64,000 nt of DNA from Heliophilum fasciatum (GCF_004341395.1 NZ_SLXT01000003.1:123300-187299), one strand, 5' to 3'; shown: positions 1 to 9,617, counted from the stretch's first letter. Numbers and translations: made by a program. Notes: a model not told the origin generated them from the letters alone.

Positions 1-23
1 ACGCCAATTCGTCTGACCGTCAT
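1..23 (-). CDS. start of a gene running off the left edge
   Basis: Only the first seven codons are inside the window (MTVRRIG). They are supported by a strong ribosome-binding site, AGGAGGTGG, ten bases before the ATG on the minus strand. The gene is divergent from the histidine kinase that begins at 149. Its product cannot be judged from seven residues. Confidence 0.45.
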
Positions 24-148
24 CAAATGACCACCTCCTCTTAACAAATTGGTGATATAATTGACCCAAAGCAATCCATTATTCAGACCCTGTAGCGTGG
101 CTCTCCTTCCCTACACCATACCATACCAAACCAGAAAGGAGCAGTGGC

Positions 149-1282
149 GTGAATTCTTCAGTCAAGCATTCGCCCTCTTCTTCCGGGGAAATCCGTTTAA
201 AACGAATTATTGACCACACGCCGGTCGGTGTCTGCGTTACCGATGAAAAAGGCTTTTTCCGCTCGGTCAATCCGGCCTATTGCCGCATTTACGGGTACAG
301 CCCCGAAGAATTGATCGGCCAGCACTTTACCGTCGTTGTGCCCCCGGAATCAAGGCAACTCTTGTGCGATCTGCATGAACGTTTTATGCATTATGGTTCG
401 GAAATTCGCGGCGAATGGACCGTAATGAGCAAATCGGGTAAACAACTGACCGTCTTAGCCGAGGCGGCCTTGATCCACGATGTGGACGGGCAACCGCAAA
501 AAGCCACCTTTGTCCTCGATATCTCCGATCGTAAACAAATGGAACAAGCATTACAAACCGCCAAAGAAGATGCCGAACGGGCCAACCGCTTTAAATCAGA
601 ATTCCTTTCCCATATGAATCACGAATTGCGCACACCGCTCAACGCTATCTTAGGCTACACCCAGTTATTGGACTCCACCCTGGATGTTCCCCCTGCATCG
701 GAAGAGCAGCGCCTGTTTACCCAGCATATTTTAAAATCCAGTTGGCACTTGCTTTCCCTGATCGATGATATACTTGATTTAGCCCGGATTGAAGCGGGCA
801 AACTGCCGATCCAGCTTACCCATATCCCCCTGGAATCGCTGCTTAACGAAGTACTTTCGATGTTAGCAGCCCAACCTAACAGCCACAACGTGGACGTGCA
901 ACTCATCCCACCGGGACCGGATCAGCAAGTCTTTGCCGACATGACCCGTCTGAAACAAGTCCTGGTCAATCTTGGTTCCAACGCGATCAAATATAACCGC
1001 CCCGGCGGTACGGTCACCTTGCGGTGTGAGCGCCCCGACCCCACGCTCGTCCGTATCCTTGTGGAAGATACGGGCCCGGGAATCGACCCTGCCCAAATGC
1101 CCAACTTGTTTCGCCCCTTTGAACGCCTAGGTGCCGAAAAAACAACGATACCCGGTTCCGGCCTAGGCTTGAGCATTACGCAAAAACTCGTTCACCTGAT
1201 GAACGGTTCCATCGGTGTTGACAGCCGGCTTGGCAAAGGCAGCGTTTTTTCCATTGATTTACCGGTAACAGGAGCTCCCTAG
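149..1282 (+). CDS. PAS-domain sensor histidine kinase
   Basis: A 377-residue soluble kinase with no membrane segment. One PAS domain spans about residues 15-130 and ends in the usual DISDRK linker. It is followed by a HisKA dimerisation domain with phospho-accepting H158 in [14 protein letters not shown], and a HATPase domain with an N box (NLGSNAIKYN), a G1 box (DTGPGI) and a G2 box (GSGLGLSITQ). It should autophosphorylate on histidine and pass phosphate to a response regulator, but none is adjacent, so its partner is unknown. The start is a GTG preceded by AGAAAGGAG at a good distance. The gene ends just before a two-way terminator shared with the convergent carbonic anhydrase gene. The signal sensed by the PAS domain cannot be read from the sequence. 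Confidence 0.93.
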   Translation: MNSSVKHSPSSSGEIRLKRIIDHTPVGVCVTDEKGFFRSVNPAYCRIYGYSPEELIGQHFTVVVPPESRQLLCDLHERFMHYGSEIRGEWTVMSKSGKQLTVLAEAALIHDVDGQPQKATFVLDISDRKQMEQALQTAKEDAERANRFKSEFLSHMNHELRTPLNAILGYTQLLDSTLDVPPASEEQRLFTQHILKSSWHLLSLIDDILDLARIEAGKLPIQLTHIPLESLLNEVLSMLAAQPNSHNVDVQLIPPGPDQQVFADMTRLKQVLVNLGSNAIKYNRPGGTVTLRCERPDPTLVRILVEDTGPGIDPAQMPNLFRPFERLGAEKTTIPGSGLGLSITQKLVHLMNGSIGVDSRLGKGSVFSIDLPVTGAP

Positions 1283-1290
1283 GAAATCTA

Positions 1291-1334
1291 AAAAAACGGC
1301 TCAGAGAACCATTGATTCCCTGAGCCGTTTTTTT
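1291..1334. terminator. bidirectional intrinsic terminator
   Basis: Inverted repeat AAACGGCTCAG ... CTGAGCCGTTT with A and T runs on both outer sides. It sits between the convergent kinase gene (ending 1282) and carbonic anhydrase gene (ending 1333) and can serve both. Confidence 0.9.
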
Positions 1335-1869
1335 ATTGCCCCAACAAATAAAGCCGGTTATCTTCCAAACGATACAGCATCGGCGCAACAAGCACCCCGG
1401 GGTAGCGCGCCCGCAACCGCCCGGCTTCGCTAAGCACAAAATCCACTTCGTTGCCGATCTCAAACATGCTGGCAAAGCTGTTAAAGTGATCGGCCGCCAT
1501 CGTTGCATCCCAACCAATATCGACAAGACCCTGGATAAAATCATCTTTTTTGGTCATTAAATGGACCATGCCGCAATGGTTATGCGCAATTAAGGCAATC
1601 GCGCGCACCCGCCCAACGCCGATCGCATAAGAAACCTTAAACTCACTGGAGCGCAAGTTCCCACCGCCGGTACGCAGGATATAGGCAAAGTTATCCGGAA
1701 TGTGCAACTGCTTGCGATTATCCATGCACATACCTACAAGCAATTGCGCTTCGACGTAGCGATCAAAAGGCCGGTTCAAATTATGATATTCCAGCAACCG
1801 CCCAATCGGTGTTTCCTGATAATGGGGATAAATGTCTTCGATCTGATTGACTCCAGCTATCGTCGCCAT
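1333..1869 (-). CDS. beta-class carbonic anhydrase-like protein
   Basis: About 178 residues with the zinc-binding pattern of beta-carbonic anhydrases: a CxDxR motif (CMDNR) and, about 50 residues later, HxxC (HNHC). The product should interconvert CO2 and bicarbonate in the cytoplasm, as the small bacterial enzymes of this family do. The open frame extends to 1890, but AAGGGTGGAG lies directly before two consecutive ATG codons (1872 and 1869), so the start is placed there. The family varies in whether the active site is fully closed, so activity is inferred from the retained Cys-Asp-Arg-His-Cys set. The gene converges with the kinase at 149 and has its own upstream spacer of about 180 bases. 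Confidence 0.82.
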   Translation of the reverse strand: MATIAGVNQIEDIYPHYQETPIGRLLEYHNLNRPFDRYVEAQLLVGMCMDNRKQLHIPDNFAYILRTGGGNLRSSEFKVSYAIGVGRVRAIALIAHNHCGMVHLMTKKDDFIQGLVDIGWDATMAADHFNSFASMFEIGNEVDFVLSEAGRLRARYPGVLVAPMLYRLEDNRLYLLGQ

Positions 1870-2052
1870 CATTGCTCCACCCTTCTGCATCTTGGGATTG
1901 ACGTGCTTATGCTTCTATGACAAAAGATCATCCTCCATAAATTCGCGCTGTTCCTGCGCTTTCCTGCTATTCCTCCTCATCTTCTCCCCTATACAGGATT
2001 TTGTGCGATGCTGTCGAATTAAGGAAGCATTGAACTAAAGGGGGGGATATCG

Positions 2053-3213
2053 ATGAGCAATCATGCCGTGCCGACTTTTTATGCTCCTGGAGAGCGTGAT
2101 CCCCAAGAACGGATCGAACAGCAAGCCAAGATCATCGCTAACCTCCAAGGTGTCCAGGCTTTTTTCGATGCTCTCCCTCACATTGTAATTATCGTCAACG
2201 AATATTTGCAAACGGTGTTTTGCAATCAAGCGCTCTACGTTCTGCTGAATATCCCGGAAAACACGCCACTTGCCGGTCTACGCCCTGGGGAACTGCTTTG
2301 CTGTGTTCATCCTAAGACCATGCCCGGTGGCTGTGGTACCACCGAACATTGCCGCACCTGCGGGTTGATCAACACGGTTCTCCGAAGCCGGTCCGGGCAA
2401 ACCGTCAAGGGTGAATGCTCGATCACCGTGGAAGAAAACCATCAGGGCAATACGTTGGAGTTTGGGATCACAGCGTCACCGCTGACCGTTGACGGTTATC
2501 ATTTTACGATCATCTCCTTAAATGACATTAGCGATGTCAAACGCCGGCGTGTACTGGAACGGGTTTTTTTTCATGATATCATCAATGCCGCCTCCGGTCT
2601 CAACGGATTCACCGAACTCCTCCGGGAGTATAATTCTTCCGCGGAAGCCCAAAGCATCCTCGACGCCTTGCAGACGGTTGCCAAACAACTGGTTCAGGAC
2701 ATTCAAGAACAGCGTGACCTCCTGCAAGCTGAAACCAACGAATTTCAACCGGTGCTGACCTGGATGTCTTCGTCGGACATCTTGCGGGAAGCGGTAACCC
2801 AGATGTCGGCCCATCCAGTGGCGGCCGGGCAAAAAATCATCATTTCTCCCGACAGCGTTGATGTGCTTTTTATCAGTGATATCAGTCTCGTACGTCGCGT
2901 TCTCGTCAATATGCTAAAAAACGCACTGGAAGCATCCAAAATAGGTGATATCGTCCAAATCGGTTGCCGCCACAGCGAAAGCATCGTCGAATTCTGGGTA
3001 AACAACCCGGCCGTCATGCCTCGCAATGTTCAACTGCAAATCTTTAAGCGCTCCTTCTCCACCAAAGGTACGAACCGCGGTATCGGTACCTATAGTATGA
3101 AGTTATTGACGGAACGCTATCTCCGGGGTACCATCGCCTTTTCCGTATCGGAAAGCGAAGGTACGACTTTTTTTGCTCGCTTTCCCCTAGAGAAAGATAC
3201 CGTACTTCCCTGA
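2053..3213 (+). CDS. PAS histidine kinase with a cysteine-cluster PAS domain
   Basis: A 386-residue cytoplasmic kinase. An N-terminal helix (to about residue 35) leads into a PAS domain (about 36-165) that carries six cysteines in a short stretch: CC at the start, then CG, and CRTCG about 15-20 residues on. This resembles Cys-rich PAS domains seen in anaerobes, where metal or redox sensing has been proposed. The phosphoacceptor helix is atypical: RVFFHDIINAASGLNGF, with a histidine followed by DIIN rather than the common HELRTP. The ATPase domain has LVNMLKNALEAS and GIGTYSMKLL. ATG is preceded by a G-rich site. No response regulator is adjacent. Kinase assignment is firm; the stimulus is inference. 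Confidence 0.88.
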   Translation: MSNHAVPTFYAPGERDPQERIEQQAKIIANLQGVQAFFDALPHIVIIVNEYLQTVFCNQALYVLLNIPENTPLAGLRPGELLCCVHPKTMPGGCGTTEHCRTCGLINTVLRSRSGQTVKGECSITVEENHQGNTLEFGITASPLTVDGYHFTIISLNDISDVKRRRVLERVFFHDIINAASGLNGFTELLREYNSSAEAQSILDALQTVAKQLVQDIQEQRDLLQAETNEFQPVLTWMSSSDILREAVTQMSAHPVAAGQKIIISPDSVDVLFISDISLVRRVLVNMLKNALEASKIGDIVQIGCRHSESIVEFWVNNPAVMPRNVQLQIFKRSFSTKGTNRGIGTYSMKLLTERYLRGTIAFSVSESEGTTFFARFPLEKDTVLP

Positions 3214-3215
3214 TC

Positions 3216-3253
3216 AAAAGGAGGCACAGGAGCCATTCCTGTACCTCCTTTTT
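3216..3253. terminator. bidirectional intrinsic terminator
   Basis: AAAAGGAGG-C-ACAGGA pairs with TCCTGT-A-CCTCCTTTTT with one mismatch, and A/T runs lie on both sides. It lies between the convergent kinases ending at 3213 (plus) and 3292 (minus). Confidence 0.85.
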
Positions 3254-3291
3254 CATCCTATCGACCGCGGCATCTACGGTCATGGCCACAG

Positions 3292-5787
3292 CTACAGTTC
3301 TTGCGGGTAATACTCGGTATGCTCTTCGGGCTCATCATTCATAAACTTAATCAAGACTTCGTAATTAAACGGTTTCGGTATATAGCCGTCCATGCCGGCT
3401 TGGTAACACATCTCTTGCGCCTGTTCAGTCGTGTGAGCGGTGACGGCGACAATCGTCGTGTACCCTTCTTTCTGGGATTCCAGCGCACGAATCGCTTGGG
3501 TTGCTTTGTACCCGTCGAGCATCGGCATCTGACAGTCCATTAAGATGAGTCCATATTCTTTTTCCGCTACCGCTTTGATCGCTTCCAGTCCATTATTGGC
3601 GATATCAATATTGGTAATGCCGAGTTTTTGGAGTTGCGCTTTGATGACCTTCTGCGTCGCCACACTGTCTTCCACGAGCAAGATGGGCAACCCGGAGGTC
3701 AGACCTCGTTTTACTTCTCGATTGGGTACCACCTCTTGCTGGGTTACATCCATGCATGACAACAAAGGAATGGACACCCAAAAAATTGACCCTTGCCCCA
3801 GCTTGGAAGAAACACCGATTTGGCCGCCCATCAAGGTGATCAGTCGCTTCGCCAGGGCTAATCCTAAGCCCAAGCCGCCAAAGCGCCGTGTTAAGGAATT
3901 ATCCCCTTGCACAAAAAGTTCAAAGATATGGTCATAATTCTCTTCGGCGATACCTACCCCGGTATCGCTGACTTCAAAGCGCCAGTGCGTTTGAGCATTC
4001 TGCTCCGCTTCAATGAAACATTTGAGACGAACCCAGCCTTGATCGGTAAATTTTACGGCGTTGCCCAGCAAACTCGTCAATACCTGTTGCAACAACTCCG
4101 GATCACCAACATAGGTAGGATCATCCGGCAACGCATAGCTGCGTTCAAACTCCAGGCCTTTTTCGACGGCCATCGTTGCGATGATCTTGGTCGTTTCATC
4201 TAATACCTTATCTAAGCGGAAGGGTATTTGCCGTAATTGCACACGCTCAGTTTCAAACTTTGAATAATCAAGCACATCATTAATGAGCTTGCTCAATAAA
4301 TGGCCCGAATTAAGCATCGAGCGCACACAATTCTTTTCGATCTCGCCCAAGTCAGCTTCCAGCAAATATTCGCCCATGCCGATAATGCCATGCAACGGTG
4401 TTTTTAATTCATGGCTCATGTTGGCCAAAAAACTGCTTTTCGCCCGCAGCGCCGCTTCCGCCGTTAGTTTGGCTTTTTCTAGTTGGCGCGTTCGTTCGCG
4501 GACTCTTCGCTCCAATCCGTCATTGGCGAGCTGTAACTTTTCTTCCGCTTGCTTGCGCTCTGTCAGATCACGGCCTACGCATTGGATTTCTTTGACCTTC
4601 CCGTCAGCATCAAAAATGGCGCGATTGGTCCAATGGAACCAGCGTTCCATGCCGTCGCCCCGGGTGATCTCATTCTCCATCACATGAACTTCGTTATCTT
4701 GATCGAACGATGCAATGATATTCCGGACGGTCTCCCGGTGGCGTTCCGCCATCAACGGGTACATGTTCGTCCCTACTAGTTCCTCGCGGCTCTTACCGAA
4801 AAACCGGCAATGGGCGTTATTGACAAATACCAACGTTCCATCTGGTTTATAACGCGCGATCAAATCGGGTTGATCATCGACAATGCCGCGATAGTAGATC
4901 TTGCTGATGCGCAATGATTCCTCGATCGCAATTCGTTCTTGAATTTCCGCCTGCAATTGCTGATTCATTGCGAACAATTGCGCTGTTCGCTCTTCTACAC
5001 GCTGCTCCATTTCACTGTACGCTTGATACAACTGCTCTTCCGCTGCTTTGCGCTTGGTTACGTCTTCGATTTGGAGCAAATAGCCCAGCAATCCTTCCGA
5101 CTGGGCCCGCAACGGCGCTAAGCGGCATTCCAGAAAACGGATCCCCCTGTTCGTCGTGCCATAGCGGTTACTGCGCCGGATCTCATCGAAATCAACCGTC
5201 CGGGAAAGTTGGAGCGCCTCACCGCGCTGTAACTTGTCTTTCATCTCGTCCGTCAAGTCAATCAGCGAAAACAAATCGATGCCGACCACATCATTCTGGT
5301 CGGAAATGCCAAAGATGTTGCAACAAGCTTGATTCATAATCACTAAATGGCCATGCTGATCATATAATTCGATCCCTGTCGGCGATTGCTGGAACATGTT
5401 TTTGAAGATCAACCAATTTTTTTCGATCTCATCTTCTAAACTTTTTTTTTCGGTACGATCAACAAACTGCGCTAAGATAGCTTTTTCATCACGGTAGGTA
5501 ACGATATGAAAGTAGCCTAATAAATATTTAACTTGACCTTTTTTAGTAATCATTCGGAATTCATAGGCCTCGGGGACGGCTTCACCGGTCAAGCGGCGCT
5601 TAGCCGATTGTAACACCTGCGGGCGATCATCAGGATGAAGGACTTTTTCCAAGGGCATTCCCCATAACTCATCGGTTGTATAACCGGTAAGTTCATAAGC
5701 TTTCGGGCTTGTAAGCTGAAAACAACCTTGTTGAATAATCCCCATGGGAATTGGCGAAGAATCGAAGAGATCTTGAAATGTAAGCAT
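3292..5787 (-). CDS. hybrid histidine kinase with three PAS domains and a receiver
   Basis: An 831-residue cytoplasmic hybrid kinase. In order it has PAS (1-115), PAS (125-250), a coiled linker (250-295), PAS (297-412), a second coiled helix (415-450), HisKA with H459 in [12 protein letters not shown], HATPase (N576 in [27 protein letters not shown]) and a C-terminal receiver with phospho-acceptor D751 (LMDCQMP) and conserved K in PKPF. The open frame continues 25 codons upstream, but the start is placed at 5787 because GGAGGG precedes that ATG and the paralogue at 6111-8204 begins with the same MLTF. Phosphate probably flows from H459 to D751. It has its own promoter (5897-5925) and shares the terminator at 3216-3253. 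It is a tandem paralogue of the next gene with one extra PAS domain. Confidence 0.95.
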   Translation of the reverse strand: MLTFQDLFDSSPIPMGIIQQGCFQLTSPKAYELTGYTTDELWGMPLEKVLHPDDRPQVLQSAKRRLTGEAVPEAYEFRMITKKGQVKYLLGYFHIVTYRDEKAILAQFVDRTEKKSLEDEIEKNWLIFKNMFQQSPTGIELYDQHGHLVIMNQACCNIFGISDQNDVVGIDLFSLIDLTDEMKDKLQRGEALQLSRTVDFDEIRRSNRYGTTNRGIRFLECRLAPLRAQSEGLLGYLLQIEDVTKRKAAEEQLYQAYSEMEQRVEERTAQLFAMNQQLQAEIQERIAIEESLRISKIYYRGIVDDQPDLIARYKPDGTLVFVNNAHCRFFGKSREELVGTNMYPLMAERHRETVRNIIASFDQDNEVHVMENEITRGDGMERWFHWTNRAIFDADGKVKEIQCVGRDLTERKQAEEKLQLANDGLERRVRERTRQLEKAKLTAEAALRAKSSFLANMSHELKTPLHGIIGMGEYLLEADLGEIEKNCVRSMLNSGHLLSKLINDVLDYSKFETERVQLRQIPFRLDKVLDETTKIIATMAVEKGLEFERSYALPDDPTYVGDPELLQQVLTSLLGNAVKFTDQGWVRLKCFIEAEQNAQTHWRFEVSDTGVGIAEENYDHIFELFVQGDNSLTRRFGGLGLGLALAKRLITLMGGQIGVSSKLGQGSIFWVSIPLLSCMDVTQQEVVPNREVKRGLTSGLPILLVEDSVATQKVIKAQLQKLGITNIDIANNGLEAIKAVAEKEYGLILMDCQMPMLDGYKATQAIRALESQKEGYTTIVAVTAHTTEQAQEMCYQAGMDGYIPKPFNYEVLIKFMNDEPEEHTEYYPQEL

Positions 5788-5896
5788 CGCTTTCCCTCCT
5801 ACTAAATACCAAGAGATTCTTGCGCCTTGATTGTGAACATCGGATGTCCACCTCCCGCTCATCGCTGCGCTATTAGTGCCCTTGATTTTCGACTAA

Positions 5897-5925
5897 ATTA
5901 TAATAAAGACAAGGAGATTCTTCAA
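5897..5925 (-). promoter_or_regulatory. sigma-A type promoter for the triple-PAS hybrid kinase
   Basis: On the minus strand TTGAAG and a perfect TATAAT are separated by 17 bases. The start of transcription would fall near 5890, about 100 bases before the ATG at 5787. The surrounding spacer (5863-6060) is strongly AT-rich and holds no gene. Confidence 0.75.
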
Positions 5926-6071
5926 GATATTGTTATTATTTATATTGGATTTTGTTTTTTTATAATTCAAGTTTTATCTTGATGATGATTTCTTTATTAA
6001 TTAAAAGTACATCGATACCTTGGATTTCGAACTCATTTCGTTTCCTACAAGGGATTTTCTCCTTATGCTAA

Positions 6072-6105
6072 ATAAAAAAAATCCCCCATCTGAGGATGGG
6101 GGATT
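6072..6105 (-). terminator. intrinsic terminator of the second hybrid kinase gene
   Basis: Read on the minus strand, AATCCCCCATC-CTCA-GATGGGGGATT is followed by eight T residues. It lies just after the stop codon of the gene ending at 6111 and separates it from the paralogous kinase downstream. Confidence 0.92.
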
Positions 6106-6110
6106 TGCTT

Positions 6111-8204
6111 TTAAAATAGAGCATTCATGAATTTCATGATGTTTTGAAACTTAAAGGGCTTTTCCAGATATCCGTCCATACCGGCTTCCAAGCAAAGCGC
6201 CCGGACATGCTCATCCAGATGGGCCGTTACAGCCACAATGGTACTGTAGACTTCTTTATGCGCTTCCAGCGCCCGGATCGCCCGTGTTGCTTTAAAGCCA
6301 TCGAGTAACGGCATTTGGCAATCCATGACGATCAGTCCATAATCCTTTTCGGCAACGGCCCTGACTGCTTCCAGGCCGTTATTGACCACATTCACATTGG
6401 TAACACCGGCATTTTTCAGTTGGGCAATAATTGATTTTTGCGTCGATATGCTGTCGTCGACGAGTAAGATCGGTAGGCCAAAATCAATATGACCGTCCCA
6501 GGGCGCATGGCGCCGGTTTGCCGGCGGCAAGGTGCTTTTCTCCAGCGGCAGGGTGACCCAAAAAGTAGAGCCCTGCCCGAGTTTCGACTGCACACCGATG
6601 AAACCGCCCATCAACGTAACCAAGCGCTTGGCTAAGGCTAACCCCAACCCGATGCCGCCAAACCGTCGTGTCATGGAACTGTCCGCCTGGACAAATATGT
6701 CAAAAACCGTATCAAGGGCTTCATCGGCAATGCCGATCCCGGTATCGGTAACCTCAAACCGCCATTGGGCGTGCTGTTCCTGATCGGCTTCCATGGTACA
6801 TCGCAGGGTGATCGTTCCTTGATCCGTAAATTTTACGGCATTGCTCAGCAAGCTAAGCAAAATTTGTCGCAGCAATCGCGGATCGCCGGTATAGATGAGA
6901 TCATCGCCGATCGCGTAGTCCTCTTCGAATAAAAGTCCTTTTTTCGCAGCAACCTCTTTGATCGTTTTGGTTGTATCGTCTAACAGCGCCCCTAGATAAA
7001 AGGGGATGTTTTTCAGTTGAACTCGTTCCGTTTCACATCGAGAATAATCAAGCACATCACTAATCAGTCGCCCCAGCACATTCCCCGAATAGAGAATGGA
7101 ATGTAAACATTGCTTTTCTTCACTGGGCAAGTCAGTTTCCAACAGATATTCAACCATGCCGATAATTCCGTTGAGCGGTGTCCGTAACTCATGGCTCATA
7201 TTGGCTAAAAAGCTGCTTTTGGCGCGCGATGCCGCTTCCGCCGCTTCTTTAGCTTGTTCTAACTGGCGCGTTCGCTGTTGGACCCGACGTTCCAGTTCGT
7301 CGTTGGCGCTTTGTAAGTTCTCTTCCGCTTTTTTTCGTGCGGTGATATCGCGACCAACCGCTTGATATTCGGTGAGTTGACCGGCTTCATCGAAGATACC
7401 GCGGTTCGTCCAGTGCAGCCAGCGTTCTTCCCCGTCACCACGGAGGGTTTCAAATTCTATTACATGGATCATACGTTGTTGATTGGTCTGCGCAACTGCC
7501 GCCCGTATGCGATCCCGATTTTTTTCCATCAGCAAGCTGTGTATATTGGTTCCTAGTAACTCTTCGCAGGTCCGGTTGTAAAAGGTACAGCAGGCATCAT
7601 TGACAAAGGTCAACGTTCCGTCCGGGAGAAACCGAACAATCAGATCAGCTTGATCTTCCACAATTCCGCGATAGCGCGCTTCACTGATACGCAGTTCTTT
7701 TTCCATTTTGCAACGCTCACAGATTTCCGCCTGTAAGCGTTGATTGGCTAGTAGCAGCTGCTCCGTTCGTTCTTGCACATGGCTTTCCAGACCATTGTAT
7801 TCACGCTGCAAGCACTGTTCAAACTCTTGGCGCTTTTTTTGGCTTTGCTCCTCCATGCGTTTTTTGTCGGTCAGATCAACATATTGCCCGAGCAAGGCTT
7901 TTTCGCCATTGTATTCCACAGGACTGAAATAGCCGGATAGATATTTGATATCACCATTTTTGGCAACTGTACGAAACTCATACACCGCTGGTCCGTCTTC
8001 ACCGTTGACCCAGCGGAGGGCACTCTGAAATAACCCTAGGCGGTCATCAGGATGGACAAGATCGGCTGTATGCATGTTCAACAATTCGTTTGCTGAATAA
8101 CCCATCAGTTGCGTAAACTGCGGGTTGGTTAGCTGAAAGCGATGGTGTTGAATGATCGCAACTGCAATCGGCGAGGAATTAAATAGTTGGTGAAAAGTCA
8201 ACAT
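6111..8204 (-). CDS. hybrid histidine kinase with two PAS domains and a receiver
   Basis: A 697-residue cytoplasmic hybrid kinase. It has PAS (1-115), a long coiled helix (115-170), PAS (177-292), a coiled helix, HisKA with H338 ([14 protein letters not shown]), HATPase ([27 protein letters not shown]) and a receiver with D628 (VMDCQMP). Sequence and order match the neighbouring kinase at 3292-5787 over the first PAS, last PAS, catalytic core and receiver. The middle PAS of that protein (about 130 residues) is absent and is replaced by a short coiled segment. The ATG at 8204 has GGAGGG upstream. An extended -10 element lies at 8352-8360. The two genes look like a tandem duplication with one domain gained or lost. 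The ligand is unknown. Confidence 0.95.
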   Translation of the reverse strand: MLTFHQLFNSSPIAVAIIQHHRFQLTNPQFTQLMGYSANELLNMHTADLVHPDDRLGLFQSALRWVNGEDGPAVYEFRTVAKNGDIKYLSGYFSPVEYNGEKALLGQYVDLTDKKRMEEQSQKKRQEFEQCLQREYNGLESHVQERTEQLLLANQRLQAEICERCKMEKELRISEARYRGIVEDQADLIVRFLPDGTLTFVNDACCTFYNRTCEELLGTNIHSLLMEKNRDRIRAAVAQTNQQRMIHVIEFETLRGDGEERWLHWTNRGIFDEAGQLTEYQAVGRDITARKKAEENLQSANDELERRVQQRTRQLEQAKEAAEAASRAKSSFLANMSHELRTPLNGIIGMVEYLLETDLPSEEKQCLHSILYSGNVLGRLISDVLDYSRCETERVQLKNIPFYLGALLDDTTKTIKEVAAKKGLLFEEDYAIGDDLIYTGDPRLLRQILLSLLSNAVKFTDQGTITLRCTMEADQEQHAQWRFEVTDTGIGIADEALDTVFDIFVQADSSMTRRFGGIGLGLALAKRLVTLMGGFIGVQSKLGQGSTFWVTLPLEKSTLPPANRRHAPWDGHIDFGLPILLVDDSISTQKSIIAQLKNAGVTNVNVVNNGLEAVRAVAEKDYGLIVMDCQMPLLDGFKATRAIRALEAHKEVYSTIVAVTAHLDEHVRALCLEAGMDGYLEKPFKFQNIMKFMNALF

Positions 8205-8642
8205 TGGTATTATCCCTCCATGAAATTGCAGTAGTATGTCCGTTGTTTTTCTCCGAGGGCCCCATGCCCAAAGGTGACCGTGTTTACCATTGGTGTTGGC
8301 AGGGGCTCCCTTAACATGGTAGAAGTTCCCTTAGCATATAATTTTCATCTAATTATACCATGCACGAGCGGTAATAAAAAAGGCATTGTATAAGCCTGTG
8401 CTAAACAAAATCGCCACGACAGCCCGGGATTTTTGCGATTTTGCGGATTGATTACCATTCCTTAATGGGCGGATTTTTGATATGCTTAGATATGTTCACC
8501 TTAATCATCGTATACAATACTTGACTTTGCTGTTGTCTAGTTAACGTCAGCATCGCTGATTTGATAACAGGGTGGTCAATGTTTTCTCTGGCGTTTATCG
8601 CTACGAGGTCAAGTTTTAATACAATGAACGGGAAGGGTTACT
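8205..8642. other. 438-bp intergenic region between divergent signalling genes
   Basis: No convincing coding sequence. It contains the extended -10 element for the minus-strand kinase (8352-8360) and two near copies of a TCCCTTARCAT string near 8309 and 8329. On the plus strand it must contain the promoter for the receiver gene at 8643, but no clear pair of hexamers was found. Confidence 0.4.
8352..8360 (-). promoter_or_regulatory. extended -10 promoter for the second hybrid kinase
   Basis: The minus strand reads TGGTATAAT, a perfect TATAAT with the TGn extension that compensates for a poor -35. Transcription would begin about 140 bases before the ATG at 8204. Confidence 0.6.
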
Positions 8643-9053
8643 GTGGCAACAATTTTAATTTGTGATGATAATAAATCAAGTATTTTATTGGTATCCAAAC
8701 TGATCCATCAGCTCGGGCATGTCACGATTCATGCAGCCAACGGTGTGGAAGCGCTGGCTGCTACGAACAAATATAAGATTGACGTGATCATCCTGGATCT
8801 CTACATGCCCATATTGGACGGGAAATCGACCATCAAAAGATTAAAAGGAAATTCCAGTACGTCAAAAATCCCGATCATTGTGGTTTCCGGCACGGCCGAG
8901 AAGTCGGATGTGATCGAGACCATGGCGTTAGGTGTAAACGGGTTTATTCTCAAACCGATATCTCCGGTAGACTTGTTATCCAGGGTAGCGAAAATACTTG
9001 CCAATTGTCCAAAACATCGACAAGGAAAAGTTAATTGGGCTATGGAAGTATAA
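8643..9053 (+). CDS. single-domain response regulator (CheY-like receiver)
   Basis: A 136-residue stand-alone receiver. It has the acidic pocket D9-D10, phospho-acceptor D52 (LDLYMP), a serine at the usual switch position (VVSGTA) and K104 in LKPISP. There is no output domain, so it probably acts as a phosphate carrier or by protein contact. It starts with GTG preceded by GGGAAGGG. It is divergent from the tandem hybrid kinases and may be part of the same phosphorelay, which is inference from position only. A terminator follows at 9111-9157. Confidence 0.9.
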   Translation: MATILICDDNKSSILLVSKLIHQLGHVTIHAANGVEALAATNKYKIDVIILDLYMPILDGKSTIKRLKGNSSTSKIPIIVVSGTAEKSDVIETMALGVNGFILKPISPVDLLSRVAKILANCPKHRQGKVNWAMEV

Positions 9054-9110
9054 TTGACTATGTTCGCTTTGTCAAAATGTTTGGCACCTCTTTTGCCGGG
9101 CAAAATGTAA

Positions 9111-9157
9111 GCACCTCCTATGATAGTTTTTTATAATTCTATCCTAAGAGGTGTTTT
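9111..9157 (+). terminator. intrinsic terminator after the receiver gene
   Basis: CACCTC...CTATGATAG pairs with CTATC...GAGGTG and is followed by TTTTTG and TTTT. It ends the transcript of the gene at 8643-9053. Confidence 0.75.
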
Positions 9158-9262
9158 TGTTTTACTGTCCGCTAAGCGGGGTTCACCTATGATGTTTACC
9201 GGCGCTTCCTTTCGGAAAACCATTCCCTTGAAACGGTCGTACTGCAACATACAAATCAACGT

Positions 9263-9580
9263 GTGATTGTTGAATTTCATATCCAACATATACGCAAGTA
9301 CTGGTCTCATGACGTCGGGTTATCGCTGTATATGCAAAAAACGCGCGAAGCAGTGGATAGTTTTCCCGACACTGCTTCCATCCTCGTAGATACCACTCAT
9401 CCGGAATTCACTTATTTTTGCTACATCTGCGTATTGGAAGGAACCACGCTCGGTGAAATTCTGGAGAAGGCCGACGCTATCCGTGCGAAAGTTGGAGAAA
9501 AGCGGGAACAATTATTGGCAACTTATTTCGCGAAACGATTTGTCAAGCTCCGGGAGCCGGGTCTCGTTCGAGTTATTTAA
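9263..9580 (+). CDS. small protein of unknown function, possibly 5'-truncated
   Basis: A 105-residue frame starting at a GTG with no recognisable ribosome-binding site. I do not recognise the family. The protein is soluble and mixed alpha/beta, with two cysteines in YFCYICVLEG and a basic C-terminus. The same frame stays open upstream to a stop at 9173, and that stretch translates to protein-like sequence (FTYDVYRRFLSENHSLETV), yet it has no ATG, GTG or TTG. The gene may therefore have lost its true 5' end or may carry a frameshift near 9190, where an ATG ATG occurs in another frame. A good terminator follows, which suggests it is or was transcribed. Confidence 0.55.
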   Translation: MIVEFHIQHIRKYWSHDVGLSLYMQKTREAVDSFPDTASILVDTTHPEFTYFCYICVLEGTTLGEILEKADAIRAKVGEKREQLLATYFAKRFVKLREPGLVRVI

Positions 9581-9584
9581 TCGG

Positions 9585-9617
9585 AAGAAGCAGGGGGGAT
9601 TCCCTGCTTCTTTTTAT
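9585..9617 (+). terminator. intrinsic terminator
   Basis: AGAAGCAGGG pairs with CCCTGCTTCT, followed by a T run. It lies immediately after the small ORF ending at 9580. Confidence 0.9.
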
